This document shows, in pieces, positions 1-5,298 of a stretch of DNA of 16,449 nucleotides. Location: assembly GCA_963601575.1 (NCBI GenBank), contig CAVCFO010000033.1, positions 1 to 16,449 on the forward strand, written 5' to 3'. The notes under the pieces were generated by a model. The model was not told the origin of the DNA, ran no database searches, and saw only the letters and a program-made list of their open reading frames with translations. The translations under genes and the position numbers were made by a program. This stretch comes from CAG-238 sp963601575 (GTDB lineage: Bacteria; Bacillota; Clostridia; Peptostreptococcales; Anaerovoracaceae). Each line of letters starts with the position of its first letter. Position 1 is the stretch's first letter.

Positions 1-184
1 TCTTGTCCTTTCCTTTTACTTTCAGCCCCGCCAGAATTGCTAATTCTGCCGTCCAAGCGGCGAAAAAAGCGACTGTCAGTTCGGGCTGCACTTCTTTTCC
101 TTGGTAGTTGATGAGTAGCACGGCAATGGTGTACCAAGTGATATTTACCATCGCCGCAATTACGAATTTTGTACGCTTCTTCAT
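1..184 (-). CDS. Small membrane protein, lysis-region, partial at window edge
   Basis: The ATG at 184-182 directly follows the TAA of the preceding gene (TAAATG), which suggests translational coupling. The frame stays open for 61 codons to the edge of the window, so the C-terminus is missing. It starts MKKRTKFVIAAMVNITWYT and has two hydrophobic stretches, roughly residues 7-23 and 39-54, separated by a short polar loop (NYQGKEVQPE). That pattern fits a two-helix membrane protein. Its place after a peptidoglycan hydrolase gene and another small membrane protein suggests a holin or lysis accessory role. This is inferred from position and topology; I do not recognise a named family with certainty. 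Confidence 0.6.
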   Translation of the reverse strand, partial: MKKRTKFVIAAMVNITWYTIAVLLINYQGKEVQPELTVAFFAAWTAELAILAGLKVKGKDK

Positions 185-475
185 TTACTTTACCTTGACC
201 GTTGCCGTGAAGCGGTCGTGCAAGTGCTTGATTGTGCCATTGCCTCCGAGTGCTCTATACGCCTCGTAAAGCTTTGTCAGGTTCTCTAACTCGTCTGTCT
301 CAATTTCTCCGGCGTCAAGGTAGCAAACAAGAAGGTGCATCAGCCTGTCGTGCAGTATCGCAAGGACTGCTTGCTCGAGTGGCTGCTTCTTTTGCATTTT
401 CGTTTGCAAGAATTGCCAAAAGCCGTTGCTTGCAAAGACCGTAGCAATTAAACCTAAAAATAATGTTGAGTCCAT
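185..475 (-). CDS. Small membrane-anchored phage protein, possible holin
   Basis: This is a 96-residue protein with one N-terminal hydrophobic segment (about residues 4-20, starting TLFLGLIATVFAS). A charged soluble region follows and ends in a LxxLYxAYRxLGGNG-type motif near residues 67-80. Small proteins with this layout and the LYEAYRALGGNG motif are common beside lysis genes of Firmicutes prophages and are often labelled holin or hypothetical. It lies 12 bases after the M15 peptidase gene, with an AAGGAG-like site in between, and is joined TAAATG to the next membrane gene. The single membrane segment is visible in the sequence. The holin function is inferred from context; an anchored regulator of lysis is an alternative. 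Confidence 0.7.
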   Translation of the reverse strand: MDSTLFLGLIATVFASNGFWQFLQTKMQKKQPLEQAVLAILHDRLMHLLVCYLDAGEIETDELENLTKLYEAYRALGGNGTIKHLHDRFTATVKVK

Positions 476-487
476 CGGTCTGTCTCC

Positions 488-934
488 TTAAATCTTAAAT
501 GCGTTGTTAAGCTGCTTGCCGCTCCTGCTGTCCCAGTTGTAGAACTTCTTAGAGTATGTAATTGAGGACCCGAAGTGTGCGCCCCAGGTATAAAGCCCCG
601 CTTCGCCGATAACTCCGTGCGCTTCGCAGATTGCTTTCCACTTTTTCGCATACTTGATGAACTTCTCTTCTGTGATTGTGATATTTGTAGACCAGTCTGT
701 CGCCGTGCCTTTTAAGTGTGACGATGTGGAAACGCCGCCGACACTTTTATTATACTCCTTAGTCCTGAACCAAGCGTGGACGCTCATCGGTCTGCCGAGC
801 CACCGTCTAAACTCCTCAAGCATTGCTGCGTGGAGGATTGCGTCCTCTGAAAGTGTAATTGTTCCGGTCTGATTGATTCCGTAGTCAGATAAACTAAAAT
901 GCTCTGTCAGACCTGTTACTTTTGCTGTCGTCAT
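488..934 (-). CDS. M15A-type peptidoglycan peptidase (endolysin candidate)
   Basis: This 148-residue protein carries the zinc-ligand pattern of the peptidase M15A / D-Ala-D-Ala carboxypeptidase-like family (PF08291 type). H73 and D80 lie in SSHLKGTATD (HxxGxAxD) and H120 lies in WGAHFG. An upstream HAWFRTKEYN segment supplies the conserved Arg (R57). Phage members of this family cut peptide cross-links of peptidoglycan and act as endolysins or tail-associated hydrolases. No signal peptide or cell-wall-binding domain is visible, so release would depend on a holin. The ATG follows the XkdX-like stop by one base, and the GGGGAGG inside the end of that gene serves as ribosome binding site. The two downstream small membrane proteins support a lysis cassette. 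Confidence 0.85.
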   Translation of the reverse strand: MTTAKVTGLTEHFSLSDYGINQTGTITLSEDAILHAAMLEEFRRWLGRPMSVHAWFRTKEYNKSVGGVSTSSHLKGTATDWSTNITITEEKFIKYAKKWKAICEAHGVIGEAGLYTWGAHFGSSITYSKKFYNWDSRSGKQLNNAFKI

Positions 935-935
935 T

Positions 936-1067
936 TTAGCCCTCCCCTACTATCTCCATATACTCCTCAGCCGTTATCCAGCCAAGGTCTACTGCATTTC
1001 TTACCTGTGCTTGGGTTATTCTCCCCTCGCTGTAGAGTCTTTTTAATCTGTTATACACTTTCTTCAC
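936..1067 (-). CDS. xkdX: XkdX-like small phage protein
   Basis: This is a 43-residue ORF that starts at GTG (1067-1065); a TTG two codons upstream at 1073 is possible. It encodes VKKVYNRLKRLYSEGRITQ, then AQVRNAVDLGWITAEEYMEI and VGEG. The pattern 'VKRLYxxGxITxxQVxxAVxxGWITxEEYxxIxG' is the signature of the XkdX family found at the end of tail operons in Firmicutes phages; its molecular role is not established. It overlaps the preceding 52-residue gene by 17 bases in another frame, and its stop is one base from the endolysin start, so it is clearly part of the operon. Its position marks the normal boundary between tail fibre and lysis genes. Confidence 0.8.
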   Translation of the reverse strand: MKKVYNRLKRLYSEGRITQAQVRNAVDLGWITAEEYMEIVGEG

Positions 1068-1209
1068 CCCCAAGGATTGCGATTGTTAAATCGTCAATAG
1101 CTTCCGAATTTTCTTCGTGCTTAGAAAGCAAAAACTCCTCCTGCCTTGCATAAAGCTCGTTAATTTGCTCCTGAACCGCTTTGAATGCTTTTACGATTTC
1201 TGCGTCCAT
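1051..1209 (-). CDS. Small hypothetical phage protein between the DGR reverse transcriptase and xkdX
   Basis: This is a 52-residue ORF that starts MDAEIVKAFKAVQEQINELY and ends TIAILGGEESV. It is polar, acidic and probably helical or coiled-coil. The ATG at 1209-1207 has a strong AGGAG five bases upstream (in GGGAGAGGAGACAATATG). It lies inside the last codons of the reverse transcriptase gene, overlapping it by 19 bases, so translation may be coupled. The end overlaps the start of the XkdX-like gene. Small acidic helical proteins often precede XkdX in Firmicutes phages. I do not recognise a family for this one, and no function is claimed. Confidence 0.7.
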   Translation of the reverse strand: MDAEIVKAFKAVQEQINELYARQEEFLLSKHEENSEAIDDLTIAILGGEESV

Positions 1210-2333
1210 ATTGTCTCCTCTCCCGGCATAACGCCGAATAATTCATAATATAACTTATCCATACTCTTTATTGTGCCATAGCTGTCGTACTTGGCAGCGT
1301 ACCCTCGCCAGCTTTGATAAGACTGCGATATAGTCTCCATCGTTATCTTGCCATTTATAAGGCTTTCCTTTTGGCGTTTCAGTTTCCGCCTGCGGGCAGT
1401 GATGTTCTTTCTCGAAAGTCTGATTGATGCCCTGCCGTTTGGCTCGATATAAAACCGCTTTTTTAGGAACGTAAAGCCTTTTGTAAGAGGTGTTATCTTT
1501 GTCCTCTTGCGGTTTATCGTTATGCCCCGCGCCTCGCAAGCCTTTTCAATTTCTTCGAGGCAGTATCTCAAATGGTCAATATCTTCGTGTATCAAATAGC
1601 TGTCGTCCATATACCTTCCGTAGCCCTTAATGCAGAGCTCCTCCTTAGCCATATGGTCTATCAGACTTGGATAATATGTAGCCGATATTTGCGATATTTC
1701 GCTGCCAAGCCCAAGCCCTTCGTCAAATGTTGTAACAAATTGTGAAAGGAAATTATATACCCTCTTATCCGGGAATGCCTCGCTGAGTAAGCCAAGTAGT
1801 TTGTCGTGGTCGATACTTGCGAAGTAATTCTTAAAGTCGATTGTAAGCACCCCGCCTTTTCGTCCGTGCTTTCGGTAATGCCTTTCGAGGTGGCACTTTA
1901 GTCTGTTAATTGCAAACTCTGTGCCTTTTCCCTTCAGGCTTGCAGAATTGTCATAAACTAGCCTTGGAATTATGACCGGCTTCATTACATTGTTACAAAG
2001 GCTTTTCTGCACGCATCTTTCCGAAATGTGTACGGACTGTATTCTTCTTGTCTTTCCACGCTCATTTATGGTGAACTCGTGAAAGCCCTTGCTTTTGTAT
2101 GTTCCGTTTTCAAGTTCCTTCTTTAGCTTTGCTACTTGCCTTAGTTTGGTAATCTCAAAAGCCTGCACCGAGGCTTTCCATCTTACGCCGTTTCCGCAGG
2201 CGTCCGCCGCTTTCAGAAGGTTTCCGAAGTCGCATATTTTTTCGTAATCGTCCATACCGCATAGCCCGATTCCGTTACCTATCTCGTAGAACGGGGTACT
2301 ACGCATATTTGCTCTTTTGAGCGAGGACAACAA
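1191..2333 (-). CDS. DGR reverse transcriptase
   Basis: This RT copies the template RNA into adenine-mutagenised cDNA for homing into the variable repeat. The open frame is 380 residues. With numbering from the TTG at 2333, catalytic D166 lies in TIDFKNYFASID, the active-site box YMDD is at 241-244 (GYGRYMDDSYL), and G210-SEI-SQ215 matches the DGR hallmark [LIV]GxxxSQ rather than the QGxxxSP of group II intron RTs. A basic C-terminus with an SWRGY motif (341-345) resembles the thumb of DGR RTs. No maturase or endonuclease domain is present. The start is uncertain: AGGAG at 2339-2335 sits 1 or 4 bases before tandem TTG codons, while ATG at 2306 and ATG at 2255 lack a clear site. Homology with known DGR RTs begins near Met27 (DYEKICDFGNL). 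Confidence 0.93.
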   Translation of the reverse strand: MLSSLKRANMRSTPFYEIGNGIGLCGMDDYEKICDFGNLLKAADACGNGVRWKASVQAFEITKLRQVAKLKKELENGTYKSKGFHEFTINERGKTRRIQSVHISERCVQKSLCNNVMKPVIIPRLVYDNSASLKGKGTEFAINRLKCHLERHYRKHGRKGGVLTIDFKNYFASIDHDKLLGLLSEAFPDKRVYNFLSQFVTTFDEGLGLGSEISQISATYYPSLIDHMAKEELCIKGYGRYMDDSYLIHEDIDHLRYCLEEIEKACEARGITINRKRTKITPLTKGFTFLKKRFYIEPNGRASIRLSRKNITARRRKLKRQKESLINGKITMETISQSYQSWRGYAAKYDSYGTIKSMDKLYYELFGVMPGEETIWTQKS

Positions 2334-2386
2334 GCTCCTGTATCAAAATCCGCTAATTTCGCCGAGACTACTTTTCTGGTATCTAT

Positions 2387-2524
2387 GATATATCCGAACG
2401 GAGCCAACCCATTAGTATTGCTGGCATTGTTGTTGTTGGCAGTGCCATCACTATTCACATTACAGAAGTTACTGCTGTTGTTGTAGTTAGGAGAACGCTC
2501 CCACCAATTGTTGGCAGAGTTTTT
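2387..2524 (-). repeat. DGR template repeat (TR)
   Basis: This 138-bp segment lies between the Avd-like gene and the reverse transcriptase and aligns without gaps to 3048-3185 (offset 661). All 20 mismatches are at T on the plus strand, that is, at A on the TR-sense minus strand. Read in the frame of the variable protein it is loaded with AAC/AAT Asn codons (for example ANNNNASNTNG), the usual way a template exposes codons to A-mutagenesis. The 18 bases at 2394-2411 hold no adenine on the template strand and form the invariant GC-rich 3' tract corresponding to the IMH region. Outside 2386-2524 the identity stops with mismatches at non-adenine positions. It is expected to be transcribed as the TR RNA. 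Confidence 0.95.
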
Positions 2525-2543
2525 AGCTTGTTTCCTCATACGA

Positions 2544-2981
2544 TTATGATTTGTACTTTTTGTATCTTTGCCTATCTGATTTTTGCACGGCTTGAAGGAG
2601 CGTGATAATCTCGTTTGCCTTTGCGCCGATATATTCTTGCCGTTTTAAGACTTTCTCGCTTGATACGCCGCTCTTTCTTGTGAACTCAAGAAATATCTGA
2701 GCGGTGGTTGAAATGTTATCAATTAGGCTTTCTGCTTTCTTGAAACTCATTTCTCTTTCGTTAAACGCTTCTTCTGTTGTCGTTTTGGAAAGATAAATAC
2801 TGTTTCCGTATTGCACAAGCTGGAGGGCTTCTAGCCCTGTCTTAATGATGTGGTCTGCGTAGTTTGCCCTGTATTTCTTTGGACTGTTTTCGCAGATTTC
2901 GCCAAGCCTTATGTTGAACTGATAGATTTCGTACAGAAATTGAATATGCGATAATTCCCGTTTATTCCGTGGTACGGACAT
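2544..2981 (-). CDS. avd: Avd-like DGR accessory protein
   Basis: This 145-residue protein is predicted almost wholly alpha-helical with no enzyme motif. It has four amphipathic helical stretches, around residues 9-32, 36-66, 73-105 and 109-138. Size, basic C-terminus (SDRQRYKKYKS) and position between variable-protein gene and template repeat match Avd, the pentameric four-helix-bundle protein that binds the DGR reverse transcriptase and TR RNA and is required for cDNA synthesis in the Bordetella phage system. The ATG at 2981 has a good AAAGGAG site 7-8 bases upstream. The stop lies 20 bases before the template repeat, so avd, TR and RT are probably on one transcript. The family call rests on context plus fold pattern, since Avd sequences diverge strongly. 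Confidence 0.85.
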   Translation of the reverse strand: MSVPRNKRELSHIQFLYEIYQFNIRLGEICENSPKKYRANYADHIIKTGLEALQLVQYGNSIYLSKTTTEEAFNEREMSFKKAESLIDNISTTAQIFLEFTRKSGVSSEKVLKRQEYIGAKANEIITLLQAVQKSDRQRYKKYKS

Positions 2982-3012
2982 TGGGCTTCTCCTTTCTTAA
3001 TATTTTTTCTTG

Positions 3013-3033
3013 CGGGCGGGACAAGCCCGCCCG
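3013..3033. other. GC-rich hairpin downstream of VR (DGR target-recognition hairpin)
   Basis: A perfect inverted repeat: CGGGCGGG (3013-3020), loop ACAAG (3021-3025), CCCGCCCG (3026-3033). It gives an 8-bp all-GC stem. It lies 14 bases beyond the 3' end of the variable repeat and 11 bases beyond the variable-protein stop codon. Short GC hairpins or cruciforms just 3' of VR are known target-recognition elements in the Bordetella phage DGR. In the minus-strand transcript the stem is followed by CAAGAAAAAA, not by U residues, so it does not look like an intrinsic terminator. The template repeat has no such hairpin after it, which would mark VR as the recipient. Confidence 0.8.
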
Positions 3034-3044
3034 ATTGTTTGATT

Positions 3045-4694
3045 CTAGATACAGCCGAACGGAGCCAACCCACGAGTAATGCTGGCAATGTAGTGGAAGG
3101 CAGTGCCATCACTATACACAAGACAGAAGTAACTGCTGTTGTTGTAGTGAGGAGAACGCCCCCACCAACTGTTGGCAGAGCCGTTTATTTTCTTAATTCT
3201 ATGGCTTGAGTCTGTATAGTAGCTAAACTGCGTGAGCGCATTAAACTCTGTTAGGTTCGAGTAGCTAGTTGCGCTTCCTGCGGAGCTTGCTGTGCCTCCG
3301 AAGATTTCTTTGGCCGCCGCAAGTGCAAACCAGTCTGTACTTGTCTGGTTAGTCGTGCCGTTATATGTCCGAGCCGTGATGTTATAGTGCTGCTTAAATA
3401 TCGCCCCGATGCCGGTTGAAAGCATTGCGGTCTTAAACTCGTTATTGCACCACGCGCGGCGTTTCGAGCTTTCCCAAGAACCCGAATTGGTATTTGACGA
3501 GTTCATATAGCCTGCTTCGTTTAAGCTATCTTTTAGCCCTACGATGAAGCTGCAAGTCTTGCCGCTTGTTAGGGTCTTTCCGCCTTTGTTTAGGAGCACA
3601 AGCGTAACGGTTTGCGCGGCGTGAGTTTCGCCAACATTTGTTGCTGCCATTGCGGGGAGTGTAACAGTTCGCTCTTGCCCTACCGCCCAGTAGTCGCCAA
3701 GGCTTATTAGCCCTGCGTCTGCCGCTTCTACCATATTTACGATGTCAGCGTCGCTTCCGCCTGCCCAGGTTACGGTCTTAACCGATACGGTAACGGTCGT
3801 GGTTGTGGTCTTGGTTACGCCGTTTTCTGTATACGACACGGTTACGGTTATAGTGCCGTATGAACTTAGCGTGCTTCCGCTTGCAGGGCTTGTGGTGTAG
3901 CTTGTAACCGTCGCCGTGGCTCCTGAGTTATATGTCGCCTTAACTACCATTCCCGAGAGGCTCAGCGTATCGCCTTTATAATAGCTTCTTGTTGTTGGCT
4001 GCGTTGTGATTGCGATTGAGCTTAAAACTCTCGTTACGGTGATTGCCTGAGTTGTGGTATAGGTGATATTGTTCCATACCCAGGTAACTGTAATTTTGTC
4101 TGTCGACTCGTAAACGGTAGTCCCTGCCGATGGGCTGAATGCGCAGGCGCTTGTGATGTCTGCTGTAGTGCCGTCTGAATATGTAACCTTTACTACCATT
4201 CCGGAAAGGTTTATGCTCTCGCCCGCCTTGTAGCTTGTCTTTGTCGGCGCTGTGGTTACTGCGATGCCTGTCGGGATTACCATGCCATTTACCGTTACGC
4301 TTGAGAGGAGTTTTCCGCTGTCCGGCGTTACGATCTGTTTTGAGGTCGACGGGGTTATAGTCTTAGTCTGAGACGGTGTTGGGTTTACCGTTACGCTTGA
4401 GAGGTACTTCCCTGAAGTCGGCGTAACCGTGCTTGCGGATGTGCCCGCGGTTACGGTCTTGGTTTCTGTCTGAATTGCGCTTATGCTTACGCTCGAGAGG
4501 AGTTTGCCACTATCTGGCGTGATTGTCTGCGCCGAGGTTGTCGGTGTTGCACTCTTAGCCTGTGACGGCGTAGGGTTTACTGTGACCTTCTTCATTGTCT
4601 TACCACTTGTCGGCGTTACGGTTACGGTAGATGTTCCCGCAGTTACGGTCCTTTCTTCTTCGGGCTTGCCCGCTCCGCATCTATAATATGCCAT
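3045..4694 (-). CDS. DGR variable protein, tail adhesin with C-type-lectin-like domain
   Basis: This 549-residue adhesin is diversified by the DGR and probably binds the host receptor. In order it has a short N-terminus; two 64-residue repeats (about 16-136), each made of two units ending TPTSGKxLSSVTVN or TPDSGKLLSSV; two bacterial Ig-like domains (about 141-222 and 224-306), each with a SGMVVK(V/A)TY core; and a C-terminal formylglycine-sulfatase/C-type-lectin-like domain (about 309-549, DUF6273 type) ending WWGRSPHYNN...SDGTA...GLAPFGCI. The variable repeat covers residues 504-549. There is no signal peptide, as expected for a virion protein. The ATG overlaps the stop of the preceding gene (TAATG) and a GAGGTGAGG site precedes it. 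The Ig and repeat domains likely act as a stalk. Confidence 0.93.
   Translation of the reverse strand: MAYYRCGAGKPEEERTVTAGTSTVTVTPTSGKTMKKVTVNPTPSQAKSATPTTSAQTITPDSGKLLSSVSISAIQTETKTVTAGTSASTVTPTSGKYLSSVTVNPTPSQTKTITPSTSKQIVTPDSGKLLSSVTVNGMVIPTGIAVTTAPTKTSYKAGESINLSGMVVKVTYSDGTTADITSACAFSPSAGTTVYESTDKITVTWVWNNITYTTTQAITVTRVLSSIAITTQPTTRSYYKGDTLSLSGMVVKATYNSGATATVTSYTTSPASGSTLSSYGTITVTVSYTENGVTKTTTTTVTVSVKTVTWAGGSDADIVNMVEAADAGLISLGDYWAVGQERTVTLPAMAATNVGETHAAQTVTLVLLNKGGKTLTSGKTCSFIVGLKDSLNEAGYMNSSNTNSGSWESSKRRAWCNNEFKTAMLSTGIGAIFKQHYNITARTYNGTTNQTSTDWFALAAAKEIFGGTASSAGSATSYSNLTEFNALTQFSYYTDSSHRIKKINGSANSWWGRSPHYNNSSYFCLVYSDGTAFHYIASITRGLAPFGCI
3048..3185 (-). repeat. DGR variable repeat (VR)
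   Basis: This is the last 46 codons of the variable protein, up to but not including the stop codon. Compared with the template at 2387-2524 it carries 20 substitutions, every one at a template adenine, of about 45 adenines available. They change residues K504N, N505G, N509S, E512G, N516H, N522Y, N525L, N527Y, N533F, N534H, N535Y, N536I, N539I, N541R and Y548C (template residue first). One further change is silent. No non-adenine position differs. The A-free tract encoding GLAPFG is identical in both copies and is the expected cDNA initiation/integration zone. Confidence 0.95.
4287..4649 (-). repeat. Two 192-bp tandem repeats within the variable-protein gene
   Basis: Residues 16-72 and 80-136 of the variable protein repeat with a period of 64 residues (192 bp): TVTAGTS..TVTPTSGK....VTVNPTPSQ.K..TP.TS.Q.(I/V)TPDSGKLLSSV. 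Each unit is itself two related halves of about 30 residues. The similarity is visible in DNA as recurring ACGCTTGAGAGG(A/T)-type segments on the plus strand. Such repeats can change copy number by recombination and so alter stalk length. Confidence 0.85.
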
Positions 4695-5038
4695 TATGAC
4701 CTCACCTCGACTTTCACATTGAGGGCAGACGATTGCGCCTCAAAGGTTAATGTTACCTTCCCAGATGATGCCACCACGCTCGAAGGGTTAACGCCCCAAG
4801 TGCTTGTGTAGACATCAACCGTGGAGGATGATGTTATGAGTGAATTTGAAAGCTCCATACTCGTTGAACCGGCGGAAAGAGTGCCTGTTAGGGTTATCCC
4901 TCCGCCCACAAGCGTGTTTTCTGAGCCATCTCCGATATACACTTCCTTGCTGTCCGTGCAATATCCAAGTTCGCCCTGAGCAAGCGTAGGCAGATTTGCT
5001 TTTAGCCCGCGCCTTAGTTGTAGTTTTCTATATGCCAT
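4694..5038 (-). CDS. Small fibre protein with Mtd-N-like head
   Basis: This is a 114-residue protein. The N-terminal half (LQLRRGLKANLPTLAQGELG, then YCTDSKEVYIGDGSEN) matches the pattern RRG...PTLAxGExGxxTDxxxxYIGDG. That pattern is found at the N-terminus of phage fibre proteins and of the major tropism determinant (Mtd) of the Bordetella DGR phage. The C-terminal half is beta-rich and low in charge (TLTFEAQSSALNVKVEVRS). A GGAGG lies nine bases before the ATG. Start and stop both use TAATG overlaps with the neighbouring genes, so it should be made together with the variable protein. It may form an adaptor between baseplate and adhesin; this is inference from the motif and the coupling. Confidence 0.75.
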   Translation of the reverse strand: MAYRKLQLRRGLKANLPTLAQGELGYCTDSKEVYIGDGSENTLVGGGITLTGTLSAGSTSMELSNSLITSSSTVDVYTSTWGVNPSSVVASSGKVTLTFEAQSSALNVKVEVRS

Positions 5039-5283
5039 TAGAATGTACCTCCGTCAATGTCGCCTATTTCCGTGAGAAACCCGCTGTCGTTGGTTAGCTG
5101 ACTTGTCTTTGTCGGGATTGTTGTGCTGCTTGGCAGCGCTCCGACATCTGACGCCGTGAGCGTGATGTCAGAAGACAATTCCTTATTATTCACCTTGCGG
5201 GTAAGGGGGACGAAATTGTCCCCCGCCCACGATTGCAGCGAACTGAGAAATTTTGATAGTTTGTCAAGACTTATAAATTTCAT
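5038..5283 (-). CDS. Small tail-fibre/baseplate protein
   Basis: The protein has 81 residues when started at the ATG at 5283. The in-frame ATG at 5292 abuts AGGAG with no spacer, whereas the one at 5283 has nine bases of spacing and gives the N-terminus MKFISLDKLSKFLSSL. That N-terminus parallels MATKYVSLDKLSHFLLKL of the preceding gene, so the two share an N-terminal module, probably a common attachment point. A central VNNKELSSDITLTASDVGAL segment is typical of phage fibres, and a PTKTSQLTNDSGFLTE module and the end DIDGGTF are shared with other proteins here. The stop overlaps the next start (TAATG). The role as fibre or baseplate accessory comes from motifs and location. Confidence 0.75.
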   Translation of the reverse strand: MKFISLDKLSKFLSSLQSWAGDNFVPLTRKVNNKELSSDITLTASDVGALPSSTTIPTKTSQLTNDSGFLTEIGDIDGGTF

Positions 5284-5298
5284 GTCCTGCATCTCCTT

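Noticed and set aside
899..1153. 84-residue plus-strand ORF
   Set aside because: It is antisense to XkdX-like and neighbouring genes, without a ribosome site; all real genes run the other way.
1255..1539. 94-residue minus-strand ORF inside the RT gene
   Set aside because: It is an out-of-frame shadow of the RT, basic and low in complexity, without a start site.
1191..2333. RT as a group II intron, retron or Abi-type enzyme
   Set aside because: No maturase/endonuclease domain, no msr/msd-like element seen, GxxxSQ motif present, and a matching TR/VR pair nearby.
2279..2539. 86-residue ORF covering the template repeat
   Set aside because: It has no ribosome binding site, its Asn-rich content is explained by the TR, and its tail overlaps the RT start; treated as non-coding template.
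2544..2981. Avd-like gene as a 23S rRNA intervening-sequence (four-helix) protein unrelated to a DGR
   Set aside because: The fold class is similar, but its location between VR and TR/RT makes the DGR accessory role far more likely.
3011..3035. Hairpin as an intrinsic terminator
   Set aside because: The minus-strand stem is followed by CAAGAAAAAA, not U residues; on the plus strand no gene reads into it and only a weak T run follows.
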